From Rhizophagus clarus (Eukaryota; Glomeromycota; Glomeromycetes; Glomerales; Glomeraceae), in the NCBI GenBank assembly GCA_015698045.1, contig BLAL01000218.1, forward strand, positions 682,001 to 746,000: a DNA stretch of 64,000 bases. Reading direction: 5' to 3'. Below, piece by piece: positions 10,960 to 23,611 of the stretch. The notes beneath the pieces were generated by a model. The model had not been told where the DNA came from and did no database searches. It saw only the letters and a program-made list of their open reading frames with translations. Made by a program: the position numbers and the translations under genes. Positions within the stretch are counted from its first letter, which is position 1. The number at the start of each line of letters is the position of its first letter.

Positions 10960-13094
10960 CCACAAGACCAGACTTTGTTACAATTGCAAAGTTGAGTTTA
11001 TTGCTTGAAGTGTCACAGGTAAGACAATATTCTTTGCTAATTCAGGATCATAAGGGAGTTGATTCCCATTTTTGCAGTACCATGAGCCATGTAATTCATA
11101 ATTGCTATTCATTCCATCACAAATAGGACATGATGAGCACTACAGCTGAGGTGATGCAAAATCATAATTATCAATCCCTTTAAAACTATTTTGAAATTTC
11201 AAGTATGGGAAGTGCTCTAAGATGGATTTGATAATTAATTCTGGATCGAGTTTGGCTTTGAAAGTGATGGGTCCTTTTTCTTCACATGGCATAGGAAAAG
11301 ATAAATATGATACTTTATTTTCTGGCTTTGAATTTATAAGAAGATGACCTTCTGATAATTACCATGACTCAAGTCTCATTTTTCTTTTATAATTTTGTAT
11401 AGTTAAAACAAATCTTATCTGTCAAAGTCTTGGTAATCCACTTAATTTGGCATGTCAATCCAGATACTTGGAATTAATCTTTTATCAGACTTGCTCATGT
11501 TGCTTTTTTATAATTGCAAATCAATTTAATTAGATAATAGTCAACATAAATTAGTCCTATAAAAAAAGTAAATAATATTACACAATGAAGTGCAAGCAAA
11601 TGTAGTATTATAAAATAAAGAGACTATGCAGTTATTTTAGTTTTATGCTGTTCACATTTAATAAAATAATATCCAGTTTTATATGTACCTTCTATGCTTT
11701 CCTCATCATTATACTTTAACTTGCATAACAAGCATGATGTCTTTTCAGTAACTCTATAATAATCAAAATTTTCACTACTAGATTCTCTATATAAATTAGG
11801 ATATTGATCCAATATCTTGTTGTAAAAATAGGTGCAGTCATAAGTTGGCTTAGATTGAGTTGCTTTTAAAAGAATATATGTATTAGTCAGATTGAACTTA
11901 TTACTGAATTCACATAATCTATTACATTTTGGATTTGTTGGTAATCAAGATTCGAATTAGCATCTGCGCTATAAGAGACCTGATTAATTTTCTTTAGTTC
12001 CAATGTGTTAAATAACTTGAATAGTTTTCTAGCTCTAAGGATTTTTTGACACAAATTCACATCTGTTATTTCAGGTAGAAGCTGTTTGATTTCTTGATAT
12101 ATCATAGATGTTGCAGTTTTTTTCTTAACTCCACCAGCAACAAGGTTATCAATCCTTTTGTCATATTTTTCTATAAAGTAACACCAGTATAAAATTGCTT
12201 CTTGACTAAGCTTATTAGTTTTTTTGAACATGTAAACTATATTTTGTGTGGTATCCGAAAATGGATCCTGTTCTTCTGAAGGTTGATCTGACGTATATGT
12301 AGACAACAACTATTGCTTTAACTCCTGTTCTACAATTATATTTTTATCCAACTTGGCAATAACTTCATCATGTAAATTGGATTTAAGTTCCTCCATGTCA
12401 CATGACTCCGATCATGAAGAATCTTGTTAATTTGGATGCATTAGCTTGCAGTTGCTTCAATAAGACACAAGATGCGGATCTTATGCTCTCAGAATTAGCC
12501 TCATAAGATTGTGATAAGTCTTGCTTGTCTTACTCTGAAATTAATATGTGTGTGACTTCAGGAATTTTATTCACGTCCTGAAAAATTATGAGTGCCACTT
12601 GATCTTTCTGTTTCTTTTCCCATCTCCTCTCTCTAATCTCATTACTAATGCTTTTCTTATACACATCATCCAAGAAATCAACCATTTCCTCGTTATCATC
12701 AATATCACTAGGTGCTCATCCTACTTCATTATTGAGTTAGTCTATTATACAGAATCAGGTACATCAACAGTTGGTACTGTCACTACTGGCATCGATTCTT
12801 CACCATTTTGTGTCTGGCCAAGTGATAACGCCATCCCTTCCACTGCTGAACTCTGTTCTAATAATGCAAGTCTAGCCTCAAGCTCTCTGACTCTAGACTT
12901 GAGTTCAGTATTCTCAGCATCACGCCTTGTATTTTCTTCAATAATTTGCTTCAACCTCACATTCTCAGCCTCAACCTCAGCAAATTTTAGAAACTTCTCT
13001 CTAAATTCGGAAATCTCAGCATTCTTCCTCCTAAGCAGGCAATCTCAGCTAAGAGCTTGGCATTTAATTCTCTCAATGAATCAACGAATTGCAT
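10960..13094 (-). pseudogene. Decayed member of a lineage-specific coiled-coil / Cys-rich-module family
   Basis: Read on the minus strand, the order is: a coiled-coil start (13094 to 12745) with RLKQIIEENTRRDAENTELK and ELEARLALLEQ; a helical domain at 12309-11887 (LYWCYFIEKYDKRIDNLVAG, ITDVNLCQKILRARKLF, VSYSADANS); and a Cys module at 11812-11624 (YYRVTEKTSCLLCKLKYND, YFIKCEQ). A second Cys module lies near 11345-10970 (SSCPICDGMNSNYELHG, WYCKNGNQLPYDPELAKN). One-base shifts (near 13040) and stops separate the parts, so the copy is broken. From memory this domain order recurs in uncharacterised Rhizophagus proteins. I know no function for it. The paired CPxC...WYC/KCEQ modules look like zinc ribbons. 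Confidence 0.65.
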
Positions 13095-13117
13095 GTTCAA
13101 TAATAATTTCTATATAA

Positions 13118-13772
13118 GATGGAATAATTCAAAAGTTCGTTAGCATAGATAAAAAAAAACTAGGTAATATCCTCATCAGAATTACTGATTTATTGATGCA
13201 AAAAATAGATTACAAGATTCAGTAATACACAAAATTGTTTTACAAAGTGAAATAAAGTTTTTATACTAATGCTTACCAGTATTTCGTTCATCTAAGGCTT
13301 TAAGCTATCTATATACTAACGCATTATTCCAACATTAACTCTAATCCGATTTCATTTGTCCCCTACATCGGTATCCTGAATAGAATAAAATGGTCATCAG
13401 TTATACGTAGAATATGCAGAGTCAGAAATATTGACCTTAGTAAAACTCAGCGAAATCTATGTTCTCCAACCAATAAGGTCCTCGAATTTCTAATATTAGT
13501 CTTGCAAATGCACAGCCAAAACCAAATATTTCATACCTTTATATTTGCAGGGTAGTAGTAATTCGGATGATATAACTTATGATGTAATAGTGACTATATA
13601 TATTCCATTATAATACTTTATGTTGTACAAATGTTTCTTAGGCTCATATTCGTGATAAGCCATCCCCCTAATATTGACAAATCGGAAAATTTCTTGCGAA
13701 AATTTTTTCCATATTTATCAGAATGAAAAACCTGAACCTGAAAAAGGCAAGCAACAAAAAGGACAAAAACGA
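13118..13772. other. Spacer upstream of the deaminase gene
   Basis: About 650 bp without a recognisable gene. It probably carries the deaminase promoter. In-frame codons continue upstream of the first ATG (13773) to about 13674 but contain no other ATG in that frame. The start could lie in an upstream exon that I cannot see. Confidence 0.4.
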
Positions 13773-14996
13773 ATGGAAGAGAACGAATTTTATAGTAAAG
13801 TATTTGTTGCCGGGAGCATAAAATTTGCCGTCGAACAACCAAGTAAAGAAGACCTTAAACTAGATGACGGTGGGAGAGTTTCTTGTTTTTTTAACAACAA
13901 TACTAGCGAGAGACAGAGAAGTGGTAGCAGTAAACGTGACAATTACATCAAAGTGCAAAGTTTACATCGCTAAGAACGGTCCTTGGTCTCAAAAAGATAA
14001 AGATTATATCGAAAAGGTTGAAAAAACTTTGATAAATGTATCTAAAGACGCTCCTATTTCATCTGATAAGGTGTATAAAAGACATGATGTGAATGAATTA
14101 TATGTTGCTACAATAAAGTACTGTTCTCGTAAGCTCGGCTATAGATTGGTCAAACTTAGGAATGATATAACCAATGGGGAGGGCCAAATGAATATCAATT
14201 CTTTCTTGGAATATGCTCAAAATCAAGGTATGATATATTTAACGATAAGAAACGACCAGCTATATCTAGTGTTTGTAACGAGTATTATCCAGTTGCAAAA
14301 AATAATTCTAGTGCTCCAGAAAAATTTTTAAGACATATCAAAAAGGTGGGATCTTATGTCGCGCATTTGACAAAAATCATAGATTGCGCACGTAAAGTCA
14401 AGTACAAGGATCTATTTTCTTCTATTGAAACGCATTTATTGGATCCCTGTGAAGAAACGCAATTGATATCTTCATGGAAGAATATTGTCACAAAATATAT
14501 TTCTGACGAAGATTATGAAGGTTTCAAGAAAAAATGTTTGAAAGATGATGAAATAAGGGAAAGACTGGAAAATTTATATGGTGGCGTAGGTGAGCAATTA
14601 GAAAGTAAAAATTCTAGTCGCACATATTTGCACGCAGAATTGAACGTATTGACCAAAATAATTGATGACGATGGAACAAAATTTATAGCAGTTTCCAAGA
14701 AATGTTGCTATTTATGTGGTTTATATATCAAATTTGTACAATCAAAAGGACATAAAATTGGCATTTCCAGATCATATAATAAGTTATACCATAGTCGGAA
14801 ACTTCCGAATGTCTTCAGGAAAGATTTTATTCCACATGCTACATTTCATCTCGATGAAATCATAGAACGTGAAATAACTCACTTTTCTAGTTTACTTGCT
14901 ACATCTGATAGTGATTCAAAAAGTTTGGATTCTGATGATAGTCAAGATTATAATGAGGTTAGATTTGTTCGTAATATTGAACTTAGTGAAGAGTAG
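13773..14996 (+). CDS. OTT_1508-like nucleic-acid deaminase domain protein (frame-disrupted)
   Basis: The C-terminal part (in frame from about 14252) carries a zinc-deaminase signature. HAE sits at 14631-14639 (YLHAELNVL), with His as zinc ligand and Glu as proton shuttle. CCYLC sits at 14703-14717 in VSKKCCYLCGLYIKFV, followed by a downstream KLYHSRKLPN. This order matches fungal OTT_1508-like deaminases (PF14441), a clade predicted to act on nucleic acids. Substrate unknown. The first part (MEENEFYSKVFVAGSIKFAV) and the middle (WSQKDKDYIEKVEKTLINV) probably belong to the family's upstream region. The frame shifts once near 13860-13880 and returns near 14250, so the two shifts compensate. 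They could be decay, unrecognised splicing or sequence error. The stop TAG (14994-14996) comes from an inserted MITE. Confidence 0.7.
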
Positions 14997-15741
14997 TGCT
15001 TCGATCCGGATGAAATCCGTCATCCGGATTACACAAAAAAAAAATCCGGATTGTGAATCCGGTTTGGTAATCCGGATGAAATCCGGAATCCGGATCAAAT
15101 CACAAAAATTTTTTATTAAATGATGATATTTTCGTCATTTTACATATTGCTAGGTGTATCAAACCTCTAGCACTTCAACTTTGACCAAAAATTCGTAATT
15201 TTGGCCAATTTTTATGATTTTCTTAACTCGTCCCGTTTTGGCCGGCATTATGCATTTTTGGCCGGAATTAAGAATTTAACTATGTGAAGGTGTTAAATAT
15301 GCGGAAATAACGTCATTGACGTTAAAGTGTTATAAATTTAACGTTCAGGAAACATTTATTTCTGTGAATTTAACGTCTCTGACATTAAATTTCATTCATT
15401 TTAGCGTCAGAGATGTTATTTCGCGGATTTAACGAGTATTTAACGTTTCTAACGTTAAAATTTGACGCCGAAGACCTTTTTTCCGCAGATTTAACGTCTT
15501 CGATGTTTACCCTAGTGTTTAATACACTTTAATATAAGAAATTTGCTTAAATTATTTTTTTTTATATTTATTTCCATCCGGATCCCGGTTCAAACCGGAT
15601 ATTTCCATCCGGATCCCGGTTCAAACCGGATATTTGTCATCCGGATTATAAACCGGATGAAAAACCGCGGATTTCGGATATCCGAAAAAAAAAAAAAATC
15701 CGGATCAATCCGGATTGATCCGGATACGGATCGAAGCACTA
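14994..15741. mobile_element. hAT-type MITE with 8-bp target duplication, inserted at the deaminase stop
   Basis: Both ends read TAGTGCTTCGATCCG in inverted orientation (14994 and 15741), typical of hAT termini. The 8-bp duplication GTGAAGAG flanks it (14986-14993 and 15742-15749). Both arms are rich in ATCCGGAT palindromes (15006-15095 and 15577-15735) and can fold back. The interior (about 15150-15530) has many TTAACGTC-like repeats. It may also hold a smaller nested element with ends near GTGTATCAAAC / GTTTAATACAC. No transposase is encoded (748 bp), so it is non-autonomous. Confidence 0.88.
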
Positions 15742-15758
15742 GTGAAGAGGATCTCTAA

Positions 15759-17090
15759 ATTTTAGATATAGGTAAAAAGTATAGCTATGTCAATAAAATT
15801 ATAAAAATTAGCATAATAACCATAATAACGAATTCACTTAAAAGTTTCGTTAAATGGAGTGCTTGACATGATCAATAAAATTTTATATAAAAATAATGCT
15901 ATGTTGCGAATGTAAAAAGTTGCTTTATTAATACAGAAAATAAAAAATAAATACAATGATCGTGATATTGCCTGTGATACATGACGTTTCTATGCAAGTG
16001 TCTATATGATTATTTTTCAAACAAGACTATCTTATTTATCTTCTGTTTTTACCCGCTTCAATGATTTGTCAATTTTAAATCAAATTAGTAAGTAAATTAC
16101 ATTATAATAATAATTTGTCTCTTTTATTTTTTTTTTTTTCTATATTTATTAAATCCGAGAATTTACAAGTTGATGCATGAGAACGGATTTTAGAAAAAGG
16201 AATGCATTGAATCGTGATAGAAACTTATATATGTTTTATTGTTATATTAAAATCTCATTAAAATTCATGGTATCATATGAAATTTAGGTGGTATAAAAAA
16301 GTATTGCAAGTATTCGACTGCTGTACATGCGTAAAAATGTGCAGTGTACAGTACATACATACTAGATGCATTTTACATAAATTAAAACAAAAAAAGTATT
16401 TTGCATTGGCTAATCGGAAAAAAAATTTTAGTGCCGTGATTATGCTATGTTACTGTGATGGTTGTAATAGAATGCAAGATTTTATTAATAAAAGATTCTC
16501 ATGATCTAGAACCATCAAAAAACTTTGTTCTTTCAATGATTGTCCAAATTAAGAATTCATTCTGCTTATCGGTAAAAAATTAAAATTTTTTTTCATGCAC
16601 ACAAATGCATAATACATACAAATGTTGATAATGATAATACATGTGACAATTAACTTAGTGAAATTTTTTATGCAAGAAACGGTAAAAATTTAATTTATGT
16701 ATTTATCTTGGTTGAAATTTCCTTTTTTTTTTACTTTATTAATGTTTATAATTAGATTTTTGAACTTTATTATTATGAAAATTACTTTTTAAGAATTCTT
16801 TCATGGAACTTCATATTACATGATAATAATAAAATTAACAAATCCAATTATTCTTATTATTTTCAATAGTTCCATAAAAAGTAAGTGGCTATGTATCAGG
16901 CTGATTAATGCTACCATAGAAATCTCTTATAGAATTTTTAGAAATTCGGCCAAGAAATTCTTTAGTAACCTTAGTAACTTTAATTTTGAATTACTTCTAT
17001 TTTTTTTTTCCATAGAAAAAAAATTATATATAGGTAAATATTTTCATGCTATTAAGTATGTAATTTGTTTTAGTAATAAAACAATTAAAT
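15759..17090. other. AT-rich intergenic region upstream of the intact kinase
   Basis: No coding signal that I trust. Short frames at 16277-16504 and 16820-17098 have no domain, and the latter runs straight into the kinase ATG. The last few hundred bases should hold the kinase promoter. No clear motif was seen. Confidence 0.5.
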
Positions 17091-18775
17091 ATGGATGATT
17101 CAATTAATTATAAACTAAAAATTGATTTTTTGATATCGGATAATAACACCACATCATTTAGTAGTTCAATTACACTTAAACCAAAATTAAAGAAATGTGT
17201 TGGATGTAATCAAAGGAGAAAACATTTTAATGGAAACAATCAAGTTTGCGAGATATGTTATAGAGCAACAACAATTATACAAAGTGGAAATAAGGTTATT
17301 GATGATTTCATAAGATATACATTAACCAATAGTAGTAACATACCCATAAAAATGGAATTTGTTTCGTATGACAAATTTAATGACATGAAATTCATTTCCG
17401 AAGGTGGATTTAGTAAAATTTATAAAGCAACTTGGATAGATGGCCCAATATCTAGATGGAATAATGAAAAACAAAGGTATTGTAGAAGTGGTAAAATGAC
17501 AGTTGCTCTTAAGGAACTTAATAATTCTAAAAATATTAATTCTAATGAGTTAAATGAGGTATAGTACAATATTGTAAATTACAAAAATTATTTGGCTTTT
17601 ATTGATATTTTGAGATTTAATTTAATGATTTTCTTCGTTTTAGCTCAAATTATTTTATAATTTTGCTCTTAATCAAAAATCACATAATAATGGAGATGTA
17701 GGTCTAGGATATATTAATAAATATTTTGGGATCACTCAAAATCCTGTAACCTTAAATTTTATGATAATTACAAAATATTATGAATCTGGGGATCTTACAA
17801 ATTATATAACCAAGGATTTTAGTAAAGTTAGTTGGCATGATAAGTTAGGCAAACTGCATTACATTATAACTGGACTTAAAAATATACACGAAGCAAATAT
17901 TATTCACAAGGATTTTCATAGTGGGAATATTTTTATTTATTATCACGAAGCAATAACAGGAGATTTAGGAATAACCAAATCTGCAATTGAATCATTAAAT
18001 GATGATAATGAAATTTATGGTGTTATTCCATATGTTGCTCCTGAGGTACTTGAAGGACAAAAATATTCTAAAGCTTCAGATATATACAGTTTTGGTATGA
18101 TTATGTGGGAGTTAATGACAGGTAGAAGACCTTTTTGGGATAAAAATCATGACGCAGAACTTATTATTGAAATATGTGACGGTCTTCGTCCTCCGATTGT
18201 TACGAATGCACCTGAAGGTTATATTGAATTAATGCAAAAATGTTGGCATCCTGATCCAAACAGAAGACCAACAGCTAGTGATATTTTTAATATTTTTTGG
18301 ATTTTTGGCAAAATGCGTCAATATGAATATAAAAATCCAACCAAAATTATAAATTCCTCACTCATTGGACCTATAGTAACAGTTAATCCTGGTGCTATAT
18401 ATAAAAGTAGACCATTAAGTACAATGATAAAGTCTGCAGAATCTATAAAAATTTTAAGGAGTCAAAATATTATTTCAAAATTTGGTAATTTATCTTTATA
18501 GACTTTATTTATTTTATTATGATTAACGATTTATATTATTATACTAATAATTGTATAATTTTTTCTAAATAAGTCAAAAGAAAGTTTATTGATAATCTGC
18601 TTGAAGATGATAATAGTAAAGGTATAACAATTTTACTTTTTTCATTTTTCATTTTTTCATTTTTTTTATTATTAACCAATTTGCTAATATTATTTTTTAT
18701 TATTATATTATTTTAGATAAAGCTGTCAAAAAAGTTAAGGTATTTGAGAATGAGATTAATGATATAATTAATTAA
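17091..18775 (+). CDS. TKL-type protein kinase with N-terminal CxxC/CxxC module, four exons
   Basis: Exons are 17091-17558, 17644-18484, 18574-18621 and 18717-18775. The introns are 85, 89 and 95 bp, all GT...AG, and the joined frame is 471 residues. Residues 36-56 carry KKCVGC and CEIC, a likely zinc-binding module. The kinase domain follows: Gly-loop SEGGFSKIYKATW (about 103-115), VALK lysine 141, catalytic loop HKDFHSGN (Asp246, Asn251), DLG in place of DFG (263), APE (about 290), and DIYSFGMIMWELMTGRRPFW. The last two small exons (KRKFIDNLLEDD; DKAVKKVKVFENE) are supported by the same ending in the 23.6 kb paralogue. If exon 2 were read without the third splice, it would stop at 18501. 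The key catalytic residues are present, so it is probably active. The family is greatly expanded in Rhizophagus. The substrate is unknown. Confidence 0.9.
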
Positions 18776-21724
18776 AAAAGAATTTTTATTGGTTGATCTA
18801 TCAAAAGTTATTGACTATTCAGCAGTAAAAATATAATTAATATTTTAATAATAAATCCACAATTAATATGAATAATTTACATTATAGAGTATGGATTACA
18901 TTACTGAAGAAATTGAAACATTTAGCTTTCAGAATTTCAATAGGCTGTTATATATTAATTATTGTATATTGGGGTGAAATTTTCTTAATAATATGTTGTT
19001 TTTTCTCTTATAAATTTATGATATCAAACAGTATATAGCTCAGTACAAACTTTCAATATGTTTTAATAAATACCAATTATATTGTAAGAATACAGCTTTA
19101 GTGTCATATCCAATTATCAGTTATACTTCTAAGACTATTAAGATTTATTTAAAATAAATATGGAAATTTCACACTTAAGTATGAAAACATTTTTAATAAC
19201 TTTAATATCAAGCAAATATATCAGCCGTTATTACAATTTCATACATAATTAGAATCATCATTTATATTCGGAAGTTAAAATATTAAGTTATTTATCAGAT
19301 CATTCAATTCCATTGATATAAGGGCAGTAAAATAGAAATCGTAACTAAAGTAAATAACATAAGTTTCTTAATTTTAGGTAGTTATCTATTGCTTGACATC
19401 TATATGATATGATTGAAATTTTATAAACTTGTATTTTTCAATTTCATTAATTGCTGAATTTTTTTACAAAAGATAAGATAAAGTTGCATTATTTATCATT
19501 ACTATTAATTTTCATATCTTGCTTTAACAACTAAGCAATCTTTTAGGTCTAATTCGATATTTGTTTTGTGAATTAGTGTTTAAGAGATTTTTGAAGAGAA
19601 TTATAGTAAATAATAATGTACAATTAAATATAATTGATAATACTTTACATTTATTTATATAAATAACACAATTTACTTTTTATCTAAACTTTTATAATTG
19701 ATTTGGGACAATAGAATTCAAACAATTTCTGATATTTCACTTTGTTATAGGTGTGGGGTATTAACATGGTAATTGATTTTTACCAACCATAAAATATTAT
19801 TGTTTGAGAGGTCATCTGGTAAATCTCACAACTTTAAATGGATATGATTATTATCAATATGAAAACTAAAGGAGGATAGAACAACATCTTTGAAATATCG
19901 TAACTATAGTAAATTGTAAAGTGAAATATACTGTCTTTGACTTTGACACCAATTTAACTTTTTTTTCAATGATTCCATAACTTGTAACGAATATATATTT
20001 ATTAAATTTATGTACAGTAAATATGACTTATTATATATAATTTTGATCATTGTTTATCAAAAAATAACTATTATTTATTTTACACTAAATATGCCTAATA
20101 ATAAACTTTTTTTAATTATAAACAAATTATAAGTTTGCAAAATTTAAGATTCATCAAATATTTAATCAAAAATAAGAGCCACAATGCAAATATAAAATTC
20201 TTGTCGTTCATTCTTTCCTTTACAATTTTTACTATGAACTAAAAACTTCTATCAAACTGTGTATTTTATTAGAATTTCTTTTCTTGTATAATAAGCTAGC
20301 AATTCTTTTCTTTGATTTGAATTAATGTCTTAATGAAAAATATACTTGAGTAACTAACATTATTAATTTTAGTTGATCTTTTCCTGTGAATTACTTAGTA
20401 AATATAAGTCTGTCCTAAAATACCTATTATATAGTAATAGTAAAAAAGGTACTAAAATGCAAATTTAGCTTTAGGAGATTATAAAATCAAATTAAAATAT
20501 ATATATATATATAGCTGTTCTTTTCTTTCATCAACTTTTTAACCATCCAGTAATATATTAATTCTTCAAAATCTATTTCATAATTATAATCTTAATATGC
20601 AAATTTGGCCTTAAGAAAAAACATGATACTAAACTATAAGAATAAATAAATTCTTCATCGTCTATTCTTTTTATTAATCAACTTTTATCACAGCTAGTAG
20701 CATACTAATTGTAATAATATAAGAGTAATATCTTTTAAAATCTATTTTATATCATTTACAGGTTCTAGTAAATGTAAATATTTCAATTAAACAACTTTCC
20801 AATATTAGTAAGGATGAAAATTATCTAATAATAATATTTATTAAAAAAAGATATAAAAATAATATCAATCCTTTTAAATTTAAATAATAAAGATACTAAA
20901 AATATTGGTTATTAATAGACTTTAATAATTAGTGATAAGCAATTTTAGGTATTATTGTTTAATTGTTTAACAAAGTTCATCATATAGAATTTTTACCACT
21001 ATTATGATATTACTTATTGAATTTTTCAATTATGAAATTTTATATTATTTTAGTAAAATGTTTTTTTTATGTAATATTAGTAAGCGATTTTATATGAAAA
21101 TTTTTAATTAAAGTTTATAAAAAACAATTTCAGATATATATCTCCTTATTAATAAACTTCAGTTGCACTTTAACAAAAGTAGGCATATTTTAATTAGTTT
21201 ATTCTAGGTATCAGTATAGAAAATCTATCTTTTCCTGTGGCCATAAGCTTATTATTTTAAATCTCAAAAATTCATATTCAATCAAAACTACAATTATTTT
21301 TATTTCTATTAAATATTATCAAATAATTATATAAATATTTAGCCTATTATTTTGCTTAGGTTGATATTGATATTTCATGAAATTGATTGATTTTTTCAAT
21401 AATACTTATCAGTATGCTTAATAATGATGATTTGAATACAAATATAAAAAGGTTATAATTATATTTTACAAAGTTCATATAATCTTCAAACTAAATAGCT
21501 GAATATATGCAAGTTAGTAATATTTACAAAAAAAAAAAAACTCGGAAAAAAATTTTATATAAATAATATAAAAAATTATAAAAAAGAAAATTTCAAAATA
21601 AAACATTTATAAAAACCCATGATTTTGAAGCCAGAATTAATGAGTTATACAAAAAAAAAAAAATAAATAAATTTTAAGAATTTTTTCAATTATTTTTTTA
21701 AATCTTTGAATTTTTTTCTAATTA
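18776..21724. other. Gene-poor AT-rich region between convergent kinase copies
   Basis: Nearly 3 kb with no usable reading frame. AT microsatellites occur near 20500, with many short A/T runs. A short phrase (ATTACTGAAGAAATT near 18900) resembles sequence just past the end of the 23.6 kb kinase copy. This hints that the duplication included some 3' flank. Confidence 0.5.
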
Positions 21725-22167
21725 AGGATGGCAACGGTCACGAATTAAACGGTCATGACTGGTTATGACCGTGGCCAATATTGGTCGGTCGAAGGCTTCT
21801 GACTGACTGTTTAACCAACCGTTTTGACCGATCATATGACCAACCGTTTGACTGACCATTTGACTGACCATTTAACCGACCGTTAATTGACAATTTACCA
21901 ACCTTATTCATTTACAGCTGATTTCATAATGTACGGGAAACATGTTGACAAAATTTGATGATGCCGGTTGCCAAGACTTATATCAACGGTGTTTGTTTTT
22001 ATTTTTCTATTTGCCGACAACCGGCAACCGACAAGTTTTCGGCAGTCGGCATCAAATTTTGTTATGTGTCCCGTACATTATGATATCAGCTGTAAATGAT
22101 CAGAAAAATGGTCAATCAAAGCGGTCAGTTGGCTGAAGGCCTTTAACCGGCCGACCGTTGCCATCCC
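21725..22167. mobile_element. 443-bp MITE with nested hairpin
   Basis: The ends pair as AGGATGGCAACGGTC at 21725 and its complement, with one or two mismatches, ending at 22167. TA lies on both sides (21723-21724 and 22168-22169), suggesting a TA duplication. One arm has repeated GACCGACCGTTT / GACTGACCATTT units (21770-21895). Nested inside, CATTTACAGCTGAT (21910) and its complement (near 22085-22098) flank a long imperfect palindrome that includes GTACGGG and ATGCCGG arms. No coding capacity. The superfamily is unassigned. Confidence 0.75.
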
Positions 22168-23611
22168 TAATTGTATAGGTCTTACAAAAAAAAATATCAA
22201 ATTTTTAAAAGTAATTGTTTTGCAAATAATGGAAAAACTAATAAATTTTTTTTTTCAAAAGTGAAACTTGCTTAGGATCTGAATAATATTCATAAAGCCA
22301 GTTCTATAAGGAAATAAAATTAATAGAATAATAACTTTTTTTAAAAATTAAAAATTTTCAAAATCAAATCATAATAAATAAAATTGGAGTTGAAATTTTA
22401 TAAAAGAAACATTAACGAAAAAGTTTGAAGAATCATTAGAAAAGAACATTTTTCATTTTATTGGAAGAAAAATAAATATATATATATTTTGCTTTGTTAG
22501 AAAAGAAAATAGCATTTTTGCTTTAATAAGAAAATATTTTCTTTATTTTTTATTTTCAGTTTTTCTATTAGTTAAATAAATTTTTTCATAATTTATTATA
22601 AATCTATTCTCATTCTTTTTAGAAATAAATTTTTTCATTCATTAAAATATTTATTTCATTATCTCATTTTTTTTTTAGTTTATTTTTTTTTTTGCCTTGA
22701 TTATTGTTAATTAGAAAGGAAAAAAGAAATTTATTTTTGTTTATCATCAACAAAACGTACTACTGTACTACTTTTTTTTAAAAAAAGCGTAAATTTTACA
22801 AATAAAATATGGTTGAAAATTTACATCTTTAATACATTTTATTTTAAAAAAAAAATATATATATATACACATACATAATATCAGTATAATATTTTTATTA
22901 ATATAATCAATAACATTAATATCAATGAAAGCATATTAAAAACTAAGCTCTTTAATAGCAGGTGACACATTATTGATAATTCTTGAAATATATTTACTAT
23001 TTATAAGGTGGCAACAGCATTCTAGAAAAGTAATATATTACTTCTAATGTTCGCATTTTTAACCTCAAAATTAATAGTTGTAACAGTGTCAAGATAATTA
23101 TATTATCCGTTATTCATATTTCATACTAATTAAAGATTAATGGAAACATTGCTGCATATTGTATCAGTAATAATCAGTATAACCGTATAACAATATGTAT
23201 AGAAAGTTCACATAAAGAACTTTACATCTTATTGCAGGATTATGCCTAAAAATATTTCTGATCGTAATCTAAAAATAAACTGAAACAAAGTATAAAATTT
23301 ATAATTTGGTAAACTTTATAGTATAATGAAAGAAGTTTATTTGTATACTTTACAAATTTCAAAGTGGAATCAAATTAGAATTGGTGATAGATAAGTTTCA
23401 GTATTTATATGAAACAAATATTTTATTAAACTAATGATATGACATCAACAAAAAAATATGACATTATATACTTCAAAAAAAAAAGTTAATTTCTATACAC
23501 TCAAAGTAAATTAGATATCAAAATTAATTTCTTCAGTGATATAATCTATTAATTATAAATAACAAATAAATCAAATAAACCAAGTGAATTTGTAAAATTA
23601 AACATTTTAAT
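22168..23611. other. AT-rich intergenic region
   Basis: No recognisable gene. There are several long T or A runs and an AT microsatellite near 22853-22866. It lies downstream of the broken minus-strand kinase. Confidence 0.5.

Noticed and set aside
12548..13117. 189-residue plus-strand open frame
   Set aside because: It is the complement of the coiled-coil relic on the minus strand; its Ser/Leu-rich composition is a mirror of that repeat.
14228..14269. Possible 42-bp GT-AG intron in the deaminase gene
   Set aside because: Its length is a multiple of three, so it would not correct the frame change seen there, and it is shorter than the other introns in the window.
16820..17098. 92-residue frame just before the kinase
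   Set aside because: Phe/Asn/Lys/Ile-rich AT-driven composition, no domain, overlaps the kinase start in another phase.
18776..23611. A large inverted duplication including the flanks of the two convergent kinases
   Set aside because: Beyond the coding exons I could match only a short phrase; the flanks are otherwise unrelated by eye.
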